Source: Boseongicola sp. H5 (GTDB lineage: Bacteria; Pseudomonadota; Alphaproteobacteria; Rhodobacterales; Rhodobacteraceae). Taken from it: a stretch of DNA of 64,000 nt. The translations under genes were made by a program, and so were the position numbers. This document shows, one piece after another, positions 46,720-54,835 of this stretch. The notes under the pieces are model-generated. The model had not been told where the DNA came from and searched no databases. It saw only the letters and a list, made by a program, of their open reading frames with translations. The stretch lies in the NCBI GenBank assembly GCA_020622165.1, contig JACNMN010000001.1, positions 620,001-684,000 on the forward strand. The letters run 5' to 3'. Position 1 is the stretch's first letter. Every line of letters starts with the position of its first letter.

Positions 46720-47601
46720 CTACGCGGCGAAGAATGACAGCACCTCTTTCGACTGCGCTTCGAGATTCTTGCGCATCTTGCCGAACGCGGCCGCCTCCAG
46801 CTGGCGAACCCGCTCCTTCGACAGGCCAAGCTCGTTGCCGAGGCTTTCCAGCGTCCGGGGATCGTCGCGCAGCTTGCGTTCGCGCACGATAAACCGTTCC
46901 CGGTCGTTCAGCGCGTTCATCGCGGTGATCAGCCAGGTGCGAAGCTGTTCGGTGTCGTGGGACTGCTCCACCAGTTCGGCGGCCTGTTCGCTGTCGTCTT
47001 CCAGCGCGTCGATCCATTCCCGGCCTTCGTCATCCACGGATTGGGTGGCATTCAGCGAATAGTCCGACCCGGCCAGGCGGCCTTCCATCATCTCCACATC
47101 GTGAAGCGGCACCCCCACCTCGGTCGCGATCATCTGGCGCAACTGATGCTTGTCCAGCCGCTCACCCGCGGCCATCGCCTCGCGCTCAAGGCGCGCCTGA
47201 ACCCGGCGCATGTTGAAGAACAGCGATTTCTGGCTGCTGGTCGACCCGGTCCGAACCATGGACCAGTTGCGCATCACGTAATCCTGGATGCTCGCCTTGA
47301 TCCACCAGACCGCATAGGTCGAAAACCGCACCCCCCGGTCGGGGTCGAACTTGTCGGCGGCCTTCATCAGGCCCAGCCCGGCTTCCTGGATCAGGTCGTT
47401 CATCGGGGCGCCGTAGCGTTTGAACTTCGCCGCCATCGAGATCGCCAGACGCATGTAGGCTGTTACCAGCCGGTGCAGCGCCGCCTCGTCGCGGTGGTCC
47501 CGCCAGGCATAGGCCAGACGCAACTCCGTTTCTGCATCCAGCAGCTCGGCGCGCATGGCGCGACGCGAAAGCGACTGGTCTCCACCCATATCCAAAGCCA
47601 T
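46720..47601 (-). CDS. rpoH: RNA polymerase heat-shock sigma factor sigma-32
   Basis: This 293-residue sigma-70 family factor directs heat-shock and stress transcription. Region 2 contains DLIQEAGLGLMKAADKFDPDRGVRFSTYAVWWIKASIQ. The RpoH box, QKSLFFNMRR (124-133), distinguishes it from RpoD. Region 4 has TLESLGNELGLSKERVRQLE. Rhodobacterales often carry two rpoH copies; which one this is cannot be told. It is divergent from cobU. Confidence 0.95.
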   Translation of the reverse strand: MALDMGGDQSLSRRAMRAELLDAETELRLAYAWRDHRDEAALHRLVTAYMRLAISMAAKFKRYGAPMNDLIQEAGLGLMKAADKFDPDRGVRFSTYAVWWIKASIQDYVMRNWSMVRTGSTSSQKSLFFNMRRVQARLEREAMAAGERLDKHQLRQMIATEVGVPLHDVEMMEGRLAGSDYSLNATQSVDDEGREWIDALEDDSEQAAELVEQSHDTEQLRTWLITAMNALNDRERFIVRERKLRDDPRTLESLGNELGLSKERVRQLEAAAFGKMRKNLEAQSKEVLSFFAA

Positions 47602-47632
47602 AACTCACCCCCCGGTAAGTGTTTGATGTTGG

Positions 47633-47649
47633 ACCGCGCTGATCGCGGT
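47633..47649. other. GC hairpin in the rpoH/cobU divergent region
   Basis: ACCGCG and CGCGGT pair perfectly around a 5-base loop (CTGAT). The position is 32 bases upstream of the rpoH ATG, inside its probable leader, so it could affect rpoH translation or act as an operator. Confidence 0.35.
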
Positions 47650-47703
47650 TCTATGAGGGATACGAAGCAATATGCCGTTTGGTTCACTGTAAGGGACAAA
47701 TAA

Positions 47704-48246
47704 TTGCGCCTACCCTCTCTCAGCCTCGTGATCGGCGGGGCATCCTCGGGCAAATCGGCCTTTGCCGAAAGGCTGGTCCACGCCACAGGGCTGACCAAGG
47801 TCTATCTCGCGACCGCGCAGGCCTTCGACGACGAGATGCGCAGCAAGATCGCGCTGCATCAGGCCCGCCGCGCCGGACAGGGCTGGCGCGTGATCGAAGC
47901 CCCGATCGAGGCGGCCCCGGCGCTGGCCGCCATGGGGGGCGAGGACATCGCGCTTGTCGATTGCGCGACCCTGTGGCTGACCAACATCATGCTGGCGGAG
48001 ATGGACTGGGACGAACAGGCCACCGGCCTGATCGGGGCCATGACCGGGACCGCGGCGCCCGTGATCGTCGTCACCAACGAGGTCGGCCAGGGCATCGTGC
48101 CCGAAACCCAGCTCGGCAGGCGGTTTCTCACCGCGCAAGGCCTCCTGAACCAGCGCCTTGCCGCCAAGGCGGACCTCGTCGTGCAGATCACCGCCGGGCT
48201 GCCGCAGGTTCTGAAGGGCGCGCTGCCGGAGGGCGTGCCGCGATGA
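47704..48246 (+). CDS. cobU: Adenosylcobinamide kinase/guanylyltransferase
   Basis: This 180-residue bifunctional enzyme (CobU/CobP) phosphorylates adenosylcobinamide and transfers GMP in B12 assembly. The P-loop GGASSGKSAFAE lies at residues 11-22; VDCATLWLTNIML and VTNEVGQGIVPE are family signatures. The start is TTG at 47704, directly after an in-frame TAA, so no earlier start exists. The stop overlaps the next gene start (ATGA). Confidence 0.93.
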   Translation: MRLPSLSLVIGGASSGKSAFAERLVHATGLTKVYLATAQAFDDEMRSKIALHQARRAGQGWRVIEAPIEAAPALAAMGGEDIALVDCATLWLTNIMLAEMDWDEQATGLIGAMTGTAAPVIVVTNEVGQGIVPETQLGRRFLTAQGLLNQRLAAKADLVVQITAGLPQVLKGALPEGVPR

Positions 48247-48824
48247 TGACCCGCTGGTGGTGGGTGCGTCACGGCCCGACCCATGAAAAGGCCATGGTCG
48301 GCTGGCGCGATGTTCCCGCCGATCTTTCCGACGACGACCGGATCGCCCGCCTCCACGCATTCCTTCCGGAACCGGCGGTGCTGGTCTCCTCCGACCTGAT
48401 CCGCGCCACCGCGACCGCCGACAGGCTGGAGGCGAACCGCCTGCGGCTCCCCCATGAACCGGATCTGCGGGAGTTCAATTTCGGCGCCTGGGACGGGCTG
48501 GGCTTTCCCGACATCATGGACCGCGAGCCGGAACTGAGCCGCCGGTTCTGGGAAATGCCGGGGGATGTCGCCCCGCCCGATGGCGAAAGCTGGCATCAGG
48601 TCGCCGCCCGCGTCGATCCGGTGGTGAGCCGCCTCACACGGCACCATGCGGGGCGGGATATCGTCGCCGTGGCCCATATCGGCGTGATCATGACCCAGAT
48701 CGGCCGCGCCGCCGGTCTGCCGCCCGCGCAGGCCATCGGCCACCGGATCGACCCTCTTTCGGTCACCTGCCTGCAACACGGGCCCGAAGGCTGGTCGGTG
48801 GAGCGGATCAATCACACACCCTGA
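48243..48824 (+). CDS. Histidine phosphatase (CobC-like)
   Basis: This 193-residue phosphoglycerate-mutase-fold phosphatase has the catalytic RHGPT at residues 9-13 and the second histidine in VAVAHIGVIM near 140. Being coupled to cobU by ATGA, it is probably an alpha-ribazole phosphatase (CobC) in B12 nucleotide-loop assembly. A general phosphatase remains possible. Confidence 0.85.
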   Translation: MMTRWWWVRHGPTHEKAMVGWRDVPADLSDDDRIARLHAFLPEPAVLVSSDLIRATATADRLEANRLRLPHEPDLREFNFGAWDGLGFPDIMDREPELSRRFWEMPGDVAPPDGESWHQVAARVDPVVSRLTRHHAGRDIVAVAHIGVIMTQIGRAAGLPPAQAIGHRIDPLSVTCLQHGPEGWSVERINHTP

Positions 48825-48882
48825 TGGGCCCGATCAGGAATTGCCGTTTGACCGGGCAGGCGCCCGCCGTCTCAATATCCGC

Positions 48883-49563
48883 ATGACTTATGCTCTTCTG
48901 ATCGCCGATCGATCCTATTCCAGCTGGTCGCTGCGCGGCTGGCTGCCCTTCGCCGCCTTTGACATCCCCGTCGAGGTGTCGGTCACCCGCCTTTATGACG
49001 AGCGCTTCGCCCGCGACGTCGCCGCCTTTGCGCCGGGCCGCACTGTCCCCGTCGTTCGCACCCCCGATGGCGGGCTTCTGACCGAAAGCATCGCAATCGC
49101 CTGGCATCTGGCCGAAGCGTTTCCGGATCGCGGGCTTCTTCCCGCCGAACCCGTGGCGCGCGCCCGAGCCATCAGCCTCGTTTCCGAAATGCATGCCGGG
49201 TTCGCAACGCTTCGCGGGGCGTGTCCGATGAACCTGCGCACTGCGTGGGGCGGGTTCGAGGTGTCGGATGCCGTCCGGTCCGACCTCGCGCGGCTGGAGT
49301 TGATCTGGCGCCTGGCGCTGGAGGCGCATGGCGGCCCGTGGCTGTGCGGCGCCTATTCGCTGGCCGATGTGTTCTTTGCCCCGGTCGCAACCCGGATCGC
49401 CACCTACGGCCTGCCCGCTTCCGACATGGCACAGGCCTATGTCGCCAGACAGCTCGACCATCCGGCCTTTCGCGCGTGGTATGAGGCCGGCCTGTCTGAC
49501 GGCCCCGAGCAGCCGAATTACGACATGGATCTGCCGCGGCGCCCGTTTCCCCTGCCCAGGTGA
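48883..49563 (+). CDS. Glutathione S-transferase family protein
   Basis: This 226-residue protein has an N-terminal thioredoxin-like GST domain (YALLIADRSYSSWSLRGWL, then TVPVVRTPDGGLLTESIAIAWHLAE with the glutathione-site ES) and an all-helical C-terminal domain (LCGAYSLADVFFAPVATR). Substrate is unknown. Start at 48883 gives the normal N-terminus. It may be co-transcribed with the cobalamin genes, though 58 bases separate them. Confidence 0.88.
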   Translation: MTYALLIADRSYSSWSLRGWLPFAAFDIPVEVSVTRLYDERFARDVAAFAPGRTVPVVRTPDGGLLTESIAIAWHLAEAFPDRGLLPAEPVARARAISLVSEMHAGFATLRGACPMNLRTAWGGFEVSDAVRSDLARLELIWRLALEAHGGPWLCGAYSLADVFFAPVATRIATYGLPASDMAQAYVARQLDHPAFRAWYEAGLSDGPEQPNYDMDLPRRPFPLPR

Positions 49564-49587
49564 CGGCGCGGCGCAGACCAGCGGGTG

Positions 49588-49602
49588 TTAACGCTTTCCT
49601 AA
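49588..49602. promoter_or_regulatory. Near-consensus CtrA box upstream of comM
   Basis: TTAACGCTTTCCTAA matches CtrA's TTAA-N7-TTAA pattern at 7 of 8 core bases; the second half is CTAA. It ends 23 bases before the comM ATG. Another TTAA lies at 49620. In Rhodobacter capsulatus comM belongs to the CtrA-controlled DNA-import genes. Confidence 0.45.
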
Positions 49603-49625
49603 CCTCCGGATCGTAGCGGTTAACC

Positions 49626-51164
49626 ATGCTGGATACCGCCCGCCCCGATAGCCTTGCCCGAATCCATACCGTCGCCTTCGAGGGGTTGGAGGCGCGCCGC
49701 GTGGAGGTGCAATGCGCGGTCACGCCGGGCCTGCCCGCCTTCGCGATCGTGGGCCTGCCGGACAAGGCCGTATCGGAGGCGCGCGAACGGGTTCGCACGG
49801 CGCTTTCGGGCATGGCCATCGCATTGCCGTCGAAACGGATCACGATCAATCTCTCCCCCGCCGACCTGCCCAAGGAAGGCTCTCATTTCGACCTCCCGAT
49901 CGCGCTCGCCCTGCTGGCAGCCCTCGGCGTTCTGCCCCGCGAACGCGTGGAAGAGGCCGTGGCATTGGGCGAACTGTCTCTCGACGGCAGCCTTGTCGCG
50001 GTTATCGGCGCCCTGCCGGCGGCCCTTGCCGCGGGGGAGGATGACCGCGTGCTTCTGTGCCCGGCGGCCTGCGGCGCCGAAGCGGCCTGGGTCGGGGTCA
50101 CGCCGGTTTTCGCCGCCGGGTCGCTGGCCGAAATGATCGCCCATCTGACGGACCGCGCGCCCCTGGCGCAGGCCATGCCGGGCGAGGTGACGCAGGATGC
50201 AACGCCCGGGGATCTGCGCGAAGTTCGAGGGCAGGAACGGGCCAAGCGCGCGCTGGAGATTGCGGCGGCGGGCCGTCATCACCTTCTGATGGTCGGACCG
50301 CCCGGGTCGGGCAAATCCATGCTGGCGGCCCGCCTGCCGGGGCTTCTGCCGCCGCTGTCGCCCGCCGAAGCGCTGGAAACCTCGATGATCCATTCGCTGG
50401 CGGGCCTTCTGGACGAGGGCGGCATTTCGCGCACCCGCCCCTACCGCGCGCCGCATCACACCGCGTCGATGGCGGCCATCGTCGGTGGCGGGCGCGGGGC
50501 CAAACCGGGCGAAATCAGTCTTGCGCATAACGGCGTGCTGTTTCTTGACGAGTTTCCCGAATACCCGCGCGCCGTGCTGGAAACGCTCCGACAGCCGATC
50601 GAAACCGGCGATGTCGTCGTGGCGCGGGCCAATGCCCATGTCACCTATCCCTGCCGCTTCCTGCTGATTGCCGCCGCCAATCCGTGCCGCTGCGGGCATC
50701 TCTACGATGCCGATCAGGCCTGCGGCCGGGCACCGATCTGTGGGGAGGACTATCTGGGCAAGATCTCCGGCCCGCTGATGGACCGGTTCGACCTGCGCCT
50801 TGAGGTGCCGCCGGTGGGCTATGCGGATCTGGATCTGCCGCCCTCGGGCGACAGCAGCGCCACGATCGCCGCGCGCATTTCGGCGGCGCGGGACAGACAG
50901 GCCGCGCGCTTCACCGCACTTGATCTGCCCGCCCGCTGCAACGCGGATGCCGAGGGCGACGCGCTGGACCGGATCGCAACGCCGGATGCCGAAGGCAAGG
51001 AACTGCTGCTGAAGGCCGCCGACCGGTTTCGCCTCTCCGCGCGCGGATATCATCGCATCCGGCGCGTCGCGCGCACCATCGCCGATCTGGACGGGGATGA
51101 GACCGTGGGCGCGCCCCATATCGCCGAGGCGATCGGGTTTCGCCTGATCGGAGCGCAGAACTGA
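49626..51164 (+). CDS. comM: ComM/YifB Mg-chelatase-like AAA+ ATPase
   Basis: This 512-residue hexameric helicase promotes branch migration during natural transformation. The N-terminal Lon-like domain (about 1-190) is followed by Walker A GPPGSGKSMLA near 225 and a Mg-chelatase-type AAA+ core (LDEFPEYPRAVLETLRQP, ANPCRCGH). The C-terminal DRFRLSARGYHRIRRVARTIADL closes it. Length is normal. A CtrA-like box lies upstream. Confidence 0.94.
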   Translation: MLDTARPDSLARIHTVAFEGLEARRVEVQCAVTPGLPAFAIVGLPDKAVSEARERVRTALSGMAIALPSKRITINLSPADLPKEGSHFDLPIALALLAALGVLPRERVEEAVALGELSLDGSLVAVIGALPAALAAGEDDRVLLCPAACGAEAAWVGVTPVFAAGSLAEMIAHLTDRAPLAQAMPGEVTQDATPGDLREVRGQERAKRALEIAAAGRHHLLMVGPPGSGKSMLAARLPGLLPPLSPAEALETSMIHSLAGLLDEGGISRTRPYRAPHHTASMAAIVGGGRGAKPGEISLAHNGVLFLDEFPEYPRAVLETLRQPIETGDVVVARANAHVTYPCRFLLIAAANPCRCGHLYDADQACGRAPICGEDYLGKISGPLMDRFDLRLEVPPVGYADLDLPPSGDSSATIAARISAARDRQAARFTALDLPARCNADAEGDALDRIATPDAEGKELLLKAADRFRLSARGYHRIRRVARTIADLDGDETVGAPHIAEAIGFRLIGAQN

Positions 51165-51236
51165 CAAGAGCCGCCGGGCCCGCAGACAGGTTACGAAACC
51201 GGCGGTTCCCGCGATCCTGCGGCGCCTTTCAAGGTC

Positions 51237-51264
51237 CGGACGGTTCCCGGATCGGGCCCGTCCG
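51237..51264. terminator. Long hairpin between convergent comM and gshB
   Basis: CGGACGG pairs with CCGTCCG (7 bp), and inside it CCCG-GAT-CGGG adds a second 4-bp stem. Together they form an almost continuous stem of 11 pairs in the 135-base convergent gap, best read as a bidirectional terminator. Confidence 0.5.
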
Positions 51265-51299
51265 TCCGGCCTGCGACGCCGCTCGCCGCGGCGGCTCCG

Positions 51300-52247
51300 T
51301 CAGCGCCCGGCGCGTTTCGCCTCGATCGCCTGCCAGATCTTCTCGGCGATGTTCACGCCATCGAAACGCTCCAGTTCCTGAATGCCGGTGGGCGAGGTCA
51401 CGTTGATCTCTGTCAGCCAGCCGCCGATCACGTCGATACCTACGAAAACCTGCCCCTTTTCCCGCAGCAGGGGCCCGATCCGGGCGCAGATCTCCAGATC
51501 ACGGTCGGTCAGTCCGATCTTTTCCGCGCGCCCGCCCACATGCAGGTTGGACCGCGTTTCGCCCTCCGCCGGAACACGGTTGATGCCGCCGACCGGCTCT
51601 CCGTCGACCAGAATGATCCTCTTGTCGCCAGCGCTCACATCCGGGAGGAACTTCTGGGCGATCAGCGGCTCCCGGTTAATGGCGGCAAAAAGCTCGTGAA
51701 GCGAGTTGAGGTTCCGGTCCTCCGGCGTCAGGCGGAACACGCCCGCCCCGCCATTGCCGTAAAGCGGCTTGAGAATGATGTCGCCATGGCGCGCCTTGAA
51801 CGCCTTCAGCGTGTCGAGATCCCGGGCGACGGTGGTCGGCGGGGTCAGGTCGGGAAAATCGAGAACCAGCAGTTTTTCGGGATAGTTCCGCACCCAGAAC
51901 GGATCGTTCACGACCAGCGTGGCGGGATGCAGCCGATCAAGCATATGCGTCGTGGTGATATAGCCCATGTCGAAGGGCGGATCCTGACGCAGCCAGATCA
52001 CATCCCATTCTGCAAGATCCACCTCGGTATAGGCGCCAAGCGAAAAGTGATCGCCCTTGACCCGGCGCACCTCAAGCGGCCAGCCGCGGGCGGTCACGCG
52101 GCCTTCCTGATAGGCCAGCTTCTCGGGCGTGTAGAAGAACAATTCATGGCCCCGGACCTGCGCCTCTTCGGCAAGCCGGAAACTGCTGTCCGCATCGATG
52201 TTGACGCGGTCGATCGGGTCCATCTGAAACGCGACTTTCAGGGCCAT
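51300..52247 (-). CDS. gshB: Glutathione synthetase
   Basis: This 315-residue ATP-grasp enzyme joins gamma-glutamylcysteine and glycine. [20 protein letters not shown] opens it, [18 protein letters not shown] gives the ATP-grasp loop, and [12 protein letters not shown] is the C-terminal signature. Length and motifs are standard. Downstream partner of rsmI-yraN in a common synteny block; 75 bases separate it from yraN. Confidence 0.95.
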   Translation of the reverse strand: MALKVAFQMDPIDRVNIDADSSFRLAEEAQVRGHELFFYTPEKLAYQEGRVTARGWPLEVRRVKGDHFSLGAYTEVDLAEWDVIWLRQDPPFDMGYITTTHMLDRLHPATLVVNDPFWVRNYPEKLLVLDFPDLTPPTTVARDLDTLKAFKARHGDIILKPLYGNGGAGVFRLTPEDRNLNSLHELFAAINREPLIAQKFLPDVSAGDKRIILVDGEPVGGINRVPAEGETRSNLHVGGRAEKIGLTDRDLEICARIGPLLREKGQVFVGIDVIGGWLTEINVTSPTGIQELERFDGVNIAEKIWQAIEAKRAGR

Positions 52248-52322
52248 GGCAGCACTCCATCCAGCGTAGGTCCCGCCTTCATGGCGCGACGGCGGCGAGC
52301 TTGCAATGGGGGAATGCCGCGA

Positions 52323-52676
52323 TCAGGCGCAGAGTGCGTTTTCGACGATCTCGATCATGCCGCGGTCATTCACCAGCGCCACATCGAACCGGGCAACACT
52401 GTTCTGCCCATCCGGCAAATGGCCAAGGTAGTCGGAGGCGCTGGCATAGATCCGCTGCATCTGACGGCGGGAGAGGCGTTCGGCGGCCCGGGCAAAACTG
52501 CGGCTTTTCTTCACCTCGATGAAAACCGTCTCCCCGTCCTTTTCTGCCACCAGATCGATCTCGCCGGCCTGGCCGCGCCAGCGGCGGGACAGGATCACGT
52601 GGCCGCCGCGCGCATATTCCGCGGCAACCCTGTCTTCTGCGGTCCTGCCAGCCAGATAGCTCGTCATCCCGCTCAT
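52323..52676 (-). CDS. YraN family (UPF0102) nuclease-fold protein
   Basis: This 117-residue protein of the UPF0102 family has a restriction-endonuclease-like core: RWRGQAGEIDLVAEKDGETVFIEVK, with the D and ExK acidic-lysine pattern. Function is not established. The start overlaps the rsmI stop as ATGA (52673-52676), so it is coupled to rsmI. Confidence 0.92.
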   Translation of the reverse strand: MSGMTSYLAGRTAEDRVAAEYARGGHVILSRRWRGQAGEIDLVAEKDGETVFIEVKKSRSFARAAERLSRRQMQRIYASASDYLGHLPDGQNSVARFDVALVNDRGMIEIVENALCA

Positions 52677-53569
52677 GCGTTATCTTCCAGTTTCAGGGCC
52701 GCCTGATAGACAAGGCGACGCGGCAGCCCCAGTTTCTCGGCAACCTCGGCGGCGGCATCCTTGACCCGTTGGGTTTTCAGCGCCTCGCGCAACGCGGTCT
52801 CCATGTCGTCGGCGCTGGCCTGCCGGGATTGCCCGCGCCCGACCACCAGCACGATCTCGCCTTTCAGCGCGCGGCCCTCGATGGCCTCGCGCAGTTCGGC
52901 AACCGTGCCGCGGATGACCTCCTCGAAACGCTTGGTCAGCTCCCGGCACAGCGCGATCTGACGCGCCTGGCCCAGAGTTTCGCCCAGAACATCTAACAAT
53001 CGGTGAATGCGCTTGGGGCTTTCGTAGAGGATCACGGTGGCCTCGATATCCGCCAGCCCGTCCAGGAACCGCTTGCGGGCACCCGCCTGGCTGGGCGGGA
53101 AGCCCGCGAACAGGAACCGGTCGCTCGGCAGGCCGGACACCGTCAGCGCCGCCAGCGCGGCGGAGGGACCCGGCGCCGCAAAGACCGGCGCACCCGCCTC
53201 GATCGCGGCGCGGCCAAGCTGATACCCGGGATCGGCCACAAGCGGCGTCCCGGCCTCGGAGACATAGGCCACCGTCCTGCCCTCGGCCAGGGCCGCCAGC
53301 AGCCGGGGCCGCTGCGCCGGGCCGTTGTGATCGTGATAGGCGACAAGCGGCCTGTCGCCCAAGGGTATGCCATGCAGCTCCATCAATCTGCGCGCGGTGC
53401 GCGTATCCTCGGCGACCAGCAGATCGGCGCTCAGCAGAATGTCGAGGGCGCGCAAGGTGATATCGCGCGCGGCACCGATAGGCGTCGCCACGAAGTACAG
53501 CCCCGGCGCCAGCGTCACGCGGCGCGCGGGCGTTGCCATTGGGCTGGGATCGGTGGGCAGATCGGGCAT
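52673..53569 (-). CDS. rsmI: 16S rRNA 2'-O-ribose C1402 methyltransferase
   Basis: This 298-residue tetrapyrrole-methylase-fold enzyme modifies C1402 of 16S rRNA. LYFVATPIGAARDITLRAL opens the domain; VAEDTRTARRLM, GTPLVADPGYQL and FPPSQAGARKRFL are family markers. The start at 53569 (MPDLPTDP) is preferred to a TTG two codons upstream. Divergent from an LpoA-like lipoprotein gene, 93 bases between starts. Confidence 0.95.
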   Translation of the reverse strand: MPDLPTDPSPMATPARRVTLAPGLYFVATPIGAARDITLRALDILLSADLLVAEDTRTARRLMELHGIPLGDRPLVAYHDHNGPAQRPRLLAALAEGRTVAYVSEAGTPLVADPGYQLGRAAIEAGAPVFAAPGPSAALAALTVSGLPSDRFLFAGFPPSQAGARKRFLDGLADIEATVILYESPKRIHRLLDVLGETLGQARQIALCRELTKRFEEVIRGTVAELREAIEGRALKGEIVLVVGRGQSRQASADDMETALREALKTQRVKDAAAEVAEKLGLPRRLVYQAALKLEDNA

Positions 53570-53662
53570 GGCCAAAGGCTCCGGCGGCGTTTACTTGGGG
53601 GTCTGAACGCACTAGTCTCGCCCGTATAGATGACAGGTGCCCCAAGGGAGACGAGGATCCTC

Positions 53663-54835
53663 ATGATCTCTGCTTTGCGTAGCTTCCGCAAGCCATTCCG
53701 GCTGCTTTCCGTTCTCGCGCTGACCGGCCTTCTTGCCGCCTGCCAGGTGGGCAATCCCGTCAGCGGCCCCATCGGCCCCCGCGTCTCCGGCCAGACCATC
53801 GAGGTGGCCATGCTCCTGCCCTACGGCTCGGCCAGCGCGGGCGACGATCTGGTGGCCCGCAGCCTCGAAAACGCGGCGCGCATGGCCATGGCCGAAGTCC
53901 AGGGCGTCGAGATCAACCTGACGGTCTACAACACAGCCGGCAATGCGGCCCAGGCCGCCGCGGTCGCGCAACAGGCGGTCAGCGCGGGTGCGGATGTGAT
54001 CCTCGGGCCGCTCCGGTCCGATGCGGCGGCCGCGGTCGGGGTTGCGGTGGCGCGCTCCAACATCAACGTGCTGAGCTTCTCCAACAACACCGAGATCGCG
54101 GGCGGCAATGTCTTCGTGCTGGGCCATACCTTCCAGAACACCGCCGCGCGCGTCGTCAACTATGCCGCGACCCAGGGGCGCAACCGGATCCTGATCCTGC
54201 ATGCCCGCAATCTGGCGGGCGAGGTCGCACGCGACGCGGTGGAACGCGCCGTTGCGGGCACCGGCGCCACGATCACCGGCCGGGTCAGCTACGAGTTTTC
54301 GCAAAACGGCGTGGTCGCGGCCCTGCCGACCGTGATGAGCACCGTGCGGTCCACCGATACCAATGCGCTGATCATGACCTCCGATGCCGCGGGCGCCCTG
54401 CCGCTTTTCGCGCAATTGCTGCCCGAAAACGGGCTCGACACGGAAAGCACCCGGGTCATCGGGCTGACGCGATGGGATGTGCCGCCGCAGACGCTGGAAC
54501 TCTCGGGCCTGCAAGGCGGCTGGTTCGCCCTGCCCGATCCGCAGGCGGCGGCCAGTTTCAATGCCCGCTACAGCGCGGCAAACGGCTCCACCCCGCATAT
54601 CCTGGCCGCCATCGGCTATGACGCGATGCGCGCCGTGGCCGAGACGGCCGCGTCCCAGGGCAGACTGGGTGCGGCGGATCTCACCGCCTCCTCTGGCTTT
54701 AACGGCGCGAACGGAGTATTCCGCCTCAGAAGCGATGGCACCAATCAGCGGGCCATGGCCATTGCCCAAGTCCAAAACAACCAGGTGGCCGTGATTGACC
54801 CTGCCCCAAGACGCCTTGGCCCTGCGGGGTTCTGA
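53663..54835 (+). CDS. LpoA-like penicillin-binding protein activator lipoprotein
   Basis: This 390-residue predicted lipoprotein has a lipobox LLAAC with Cys27. The body has the type 1 periplasmic-binding-protein fold found in LpoA/ABC-type sensors (VAMLLPYGSASAGDDLVARS, GPLRSDAAAAVGVAVA). In other proteobacteria such proteins activate PBP1A. Placement next to rsmI matches the yraM/lpoA synteny. The start at 53663 follows a GAGGAT site. glnD begins inside its last 41 bases. Confidence 0.85.
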   Translation: MISALRSFRKPFRLLSVLALTGLLAACQVGNPVSGPIGPRVSGQTIEVAMLLPYGSASAGDDLVARSLENAARMAMAEVQGVEINLTVYNTAGNAAQAAAVAQQAVSAGADVILGPLRSDAAAAVGVAVARSNINVLSFSNNTEIAGGNVFVLGHTFQNTAARVVNYAATQGRNRILILHARNLAGEVARDAVERAVAGTGATITGRVSYEFSQNGVVAALPTVMSTVRSTDTNALIMTSDAAGALPLFAQLLPENGLDTESTRVIGLTRWDVPPQTLELSGLQGGWFALPDPQAAASFNARYSAANGSTPHILAAIGYDAMRAVAETAASQGRLGAADLTASSGFNGANGVFRLRSDGTNQRAMAIAQVQNNQVAVIDPAPRRLGPAGF

